Source of the DNA: Methanobacteriota archaeon
GTDB lineage: Archaea > Halobacteriota > Syntropharchaeia > JACQPP01
DNA length: 9,589 nucleotides
Assembly: GCA_016207465.1 (NCBI GenBank)
Contig: JACQPP010000028.1
Location: forward strand, 1 to 9,589
Direction of reading: 5' to 3'
The position numbers were made by a program, and so were the translations under genes. The notes beneath the pieces were generated by a model. The model did no database searches. It was given only the letters and a program-made list of their open reading frames with translations, and was not told where the DNA came from. Within the stretch, counting starts at the first letter, position 1; each line of letters begins with the position of its first letter. This document shows positions 7,550-9,589 of the stretch, one piece after another.

Positions 7550-7563
7550 CCATGGGCCCTTGG
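7550..7563. promoter_or_regulatory. Imperfect palindrome next to the promoter, possible operator
   Basis: The sequence CCATGGGCCCTTGG is a 14-base inverted repeat with a GGGCCC core and a single mismatched pair. It sits four bases upstream of the BRE-like block of the surface gene, a position where an archaeal activator or repressor could bind. In GC-rich DNA such a short palindrome can arise by chance, so the call is tentative. Confidence 0.2.
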
Positions 7564-7608
7564 AATGGGATGGAGCCCCCGCCGGAGGGGGAGGCCCGGG
7601 AGAGGCCC

Positions 7609-9589
7609 TCATTTCTTCCCTCCCTTTCCTCCGCCGAGGCCCTTCTCGTATTTCTTCATGGACTCGGTGAGGCTCTCGGTGTAGATTTCGGCCATGCGGA
7701 AGCGGCCCTCCTTGAGCTTGTCCTTGGCGAGTTTGAGTTCGAGTTCGATGTCGAAGGTGTCGATGCCGCGCTTCTTCCAGTCCTGGATGGTGGCCTCGAT
7801 GGCCGAGAGTTTCTTGTCGAACTCCTTGTACATCTCGAGTTCCTTGTCGGGAATCTTGTGGGCCTCGTGGAGGACGGGGCGGAAGTTGACGAAGACGGGC
7901 TTGCCGCGGTTGTACTTGGGGTTGGCCACCATCCCCACCCCGATCTCGAGTTTGGTGCAGCGGATGGCGTAGTCATCGCCGTATTTGGCCTTGATGCGGT
8001 CGGTGTCGGTGGTGCTCTTGGTGTGGAGCTGGACCTCGGTGAGGGCGTTGGAGCGGAGTTCCTCGCGGAAGTCGCCCGACACCTGGCTCACCATCATCAT
8101 GCCGATGCCCCACTTGCGGAACTCGCGGGCCCCCTTCTCCAGGGCGATGTAGCCGCCCTTGCCCCCGTATTTCTCGAGGAGGCGGTGGATTTCGTCGAAG
8201 ACGACGAGCATCTTGAGGTCGAGGGCCTCCTCCCACTGCATCTGGAAGACGGTGTCGATGATGTTCATGACGGCCTGGTCGTATTCGCCGGGGCGGAGCT
8301 TGTTGAGGGTGAAGACGGTGATTTCGCCGGGGTTCATGTACTTGCGGAAGTCGATGCGCACGTTGGGGTCGGTGACCTCGTAGATGAGTCCCTTGAAGGG
8401 GCGGGCGTCCTCGGGCTTCATGCCGAACTTCTGGTAGACCTTGAAGAAGGCGGGGTCCTTGTTGGGGCGCACGAAGCCGGTCCACTGGGCGGTGGGGTCG
8501 AAGCAGACCACGGGGATCTTGAGTTTGAGGATTTCCTCGACGAAGACGCTGGCGCTCACGCTCTTGCCGCTGCCGGTGGCCCCGGCGGTGATGCAGTGGG
8601 TCTTGAGGTCGTTGGGGTCGAACTCCATGCGGAGGTCGGTCTCGGCGATGCGGCCCACCCACATGGGGCCCTCGGGGAGGTCGGTGTAGTCCTTGGCCAT
8701 GAGGTAGCGGGACTTCTTCTCGCGGCGGGCCCGCAGGTATTTGCGGAGGCGCTGGCCGCCGAGGGCGGCGGGGGCCCCGATGCCGGCGGCGAGGGCGGCC
8801 CACAGCATCCAGTCCTGGAAGACCAGCTCGCCCACCGGCGTTCCGGCCTGGACGAGGAAGGAGTCCTGGGAGTAGGCGTTGTAGCCGTTGTAGGAGGCGT
8901 TGACTTCGAGGGTGTATCCTCCGGCCTTGAGGCCCATCTGGTTTCCGCCGTCGAGGGCGAGGATGGGGTCAATGGTGAGGCTGTCCACGAAGGAGAGGGT
9001 GGTCTCGAGGGCGCGGCTGACCTGCTTGGTCTTGATGACGCGGCCCTCCTCGTCCTTGATGGTGTAGTTGACGATGACGTCGAAGACCCGCTTCTCCCCG
9101 AGGTTGATGAGGCCGGTGACGTATTTGATGACGATGCCCTGGGGGGTGAGGCGGATGGGGGAGGTGATGATGTCCACGTCCACGTCGAGGAGGCCGCGCT
9201 CCTCGCGGGTGATGACGAGGGTGACGGGGATGCGGCGGGTGATTTCGGGGCTCGCGGTGTATTTGATGAGGATGTCCCCCAGGTAGGTGCCCACGTGCTG
9301 GTTCGCGGGGACCTGGATGCTGGTCTTCACCTGCGTCTCCTCGCCCGGCTTGAGTTCGAAGTTCCCCTTTTCAAAGGTGATGAAGCGGAAGATGTCCCCG
9401 GCCACCTCCATGGCCACCTTGTAGGTCTTGGTGGTGGGGTTGTTCACGGTGATTTGCCGGAGCTGGGACTCGCCGGGCTTGATGCGCACCTCGAAGAGGT
9501 CGGTCTGGATGGCGAGGGCGGGGGCCGCCGCGGGCACCGGCGGGGGTGCGGCCACCACGGCGGGGGCCGCGCCTCCACCGCCGCCTCCA
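7609..9589 (-). CDS. Membrane-anchored HerA-like ATPase with Ig-like ectodomain (5' end beyond window)
   Basis: Residues are numbered from an in-frame GTG at 9558. A Gly/Ala/Pro linker precedes two beta-sandwich domains (about 17-118 and 121-238); the first is NEW3-like (IKPGESQ, FELKPGEETQ, VPANQHVGTY). A membrane helix (245-268) is followed by the basic stretch RLRKYLRARREKKSR, so the C-terminal part is cytoplasmic. The motor has Walker A GATGSGKS (326-333), Walker B LVVFDEIH (451-458), a MMMVSQ strand with the sensor-type Gln (487-492) and an LRSNALTEV motif (501-509), as in the HerA/VirB4/FtsK superfamily. The tail is helical and ends GGGKGGKK before TGA. Family knowledge: such proteins are hexameric motors that pump DNA or drive secretion. 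Classical HerA is cytosolic and paired with NurA; no NurA is present, and the ectodomain is unlike it. The substrate is unknown. The frame stays open to 9589, so the true start and a signal peptide are expected upstream. Confidence 0.9.
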   Translation of the reverse strand, partial: GGGGGGAAPAVVAAPPPVPAAAPALAIQTDLFEVRIKPGESQLRQITVNNPTTKTYKVAMEVAGDIFRFITFEKGNFELKPGEETQVKTSIQVPANQHVGTYLGDILIKYTASPEITRRIPVTLVITREERGLLDVDVDIITSPIRLTPQGIVIKYVTGLINLGEKRVFDVIVNYTIKDEEGRVIKTKQVSRALETTLSFVDSLTIDPILALDGGNQMGLKAGGYTLEVNASYNGYNAYSQDSFLVQAGTPVGELVFQDWMLWAALAAGIGAPAALGGQRLRKYLRARREKKSRYLMAKDYTDLPEGPMWVGRIAETDLRMEFDPNDLKTHCITAGATGSGKSVSASVFVEEILKLKIPVVCFDPTAQWTGFVRPNKDPAFFKVYQKFGMKPEDARPFKGLIYEVTDPNVRIDFRKYMNPGEITVFTLNKLRPGEYDQAVMNIIDTVFQMQWEEALDLKMLVVFDEIHRLLEKYGGKGGYIALEKGAREFRKWGIGMMMVSQVSGDFREELRSNALTEVQLHTKSTTDTDRIKAKYGDDYAIRCTKLEIGVGMVANPKYNRGKPVFVNFRPVLHEAHKIPDKELEMYKEFDKKLSAIEATIQDWKKRGIDTFDIELELKLAKDKLKEGRFRMAEIYTESLTESMKKYEKGLGGGKGGKK

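Noticed and set aside
7576..7591. Short hairpin (CCCCC, six-base loop, GGGGG) after the ATPase stop, as a terminator
   Set aside because: The stem is only five pairs and no T-run follows on the minus strand; in GC-rich DNA this is expected by chance.
7973..8803. Minus-strand frame rich in Arg, Pro and His inside the ATPase gene
   Set aside because: It overlaps the well-conserved Walker A and B region of the ATPase in another frame and has no recognisable motif of its own.
7609..9589. Calling the ATPase a true HerA repair helicase (HerA-NurA pair)
   Set aside because: There is no NurA in the window, and the membrane helix and ectodomain do not occur in the cytosolic repair HerA.
1..9589. tRNA, rRNA, insertion sequence or attachment site
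   Set aside because: No cloverleaf-like or rRNA-like stretch, transposase frame or flanking inverted repeats could be seen; nearly all bases are taken up by the two coding regions.

Overview
The window reads as archaeal, GC-rich chromosomal DNA (roughly 60-65 % GC by eye) that is almost entirely coding on the minus strand. It holds two genes, both cut by a window edge. The archaeal assignment rests on three things seen together: a HerA/FtsK-superfamily membrane ATPase, a giant surface protein packed with N-glycosylation sequons, and an AT-rich BRE/TATA-like block with no Shine-Dalgarno before the second gene. A small-genome (DPANN-like) lineage would fit this gene style, but the sequence does not prove it.

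Region 1 (9589 to 7609, minus) encodes a membrane-anchored HerA-like ATPase. It has a Gly/Ala/Pro linker, two Ig-like beta-sandwich domains predicted outside the cell, one membrane helix, a strongly basic juxtamembrane stretch and a cytoplasmic P-loop motor with clear Walker A, Walker B and sensor motifs. Its true start lies beyond the window.

Region 2 (7608 to 7451) is a 158-base gap. It carries a probable promoter for the next gene (TATAAT block, then ATAAATA), an imperfect GGGCCC-centred palindrome just upstream, and two in-frame upstream ATGs that may be a leaderless start.

Region 3 (7450 or 7507 down to base 2, still open) is one uninterrupted reading frame of at least 2483 codons. It encodes a giant cell-surface glycoprotein: signal peptide, about 2050 residues of tandem Ig-like ectodomain with about 190 N-X-S/T sequons and 22 cysteines in 11 neighbouring pairs, a Gly/Pro/Thr linker, a sequon-poor NEW3/CARDB-like domain, an alpha-helical stalk, a C-terminal membrane helix and a basic, proline-rich cytoplasmic tail that runs off the window. 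Inside the ectodomain a unit of about 365 residues is duplicated about 500 residues apart.

How they may work together (inference): both proteins end up in the cytoplasmic membrane with beta-sandwich domains outside, and they are adjacent and co-directional. A motor with an extracellular sensing or docking face beside a giant glycosylated, possibly adhesive protein suggests a surface machine, for example DNA or protein translocation at cell contacts, with the ATPase powering it from inside. Nothing in the window names the substrate. Long plus-strand open frames are antisense artefacts of C-ending codons in region 3.
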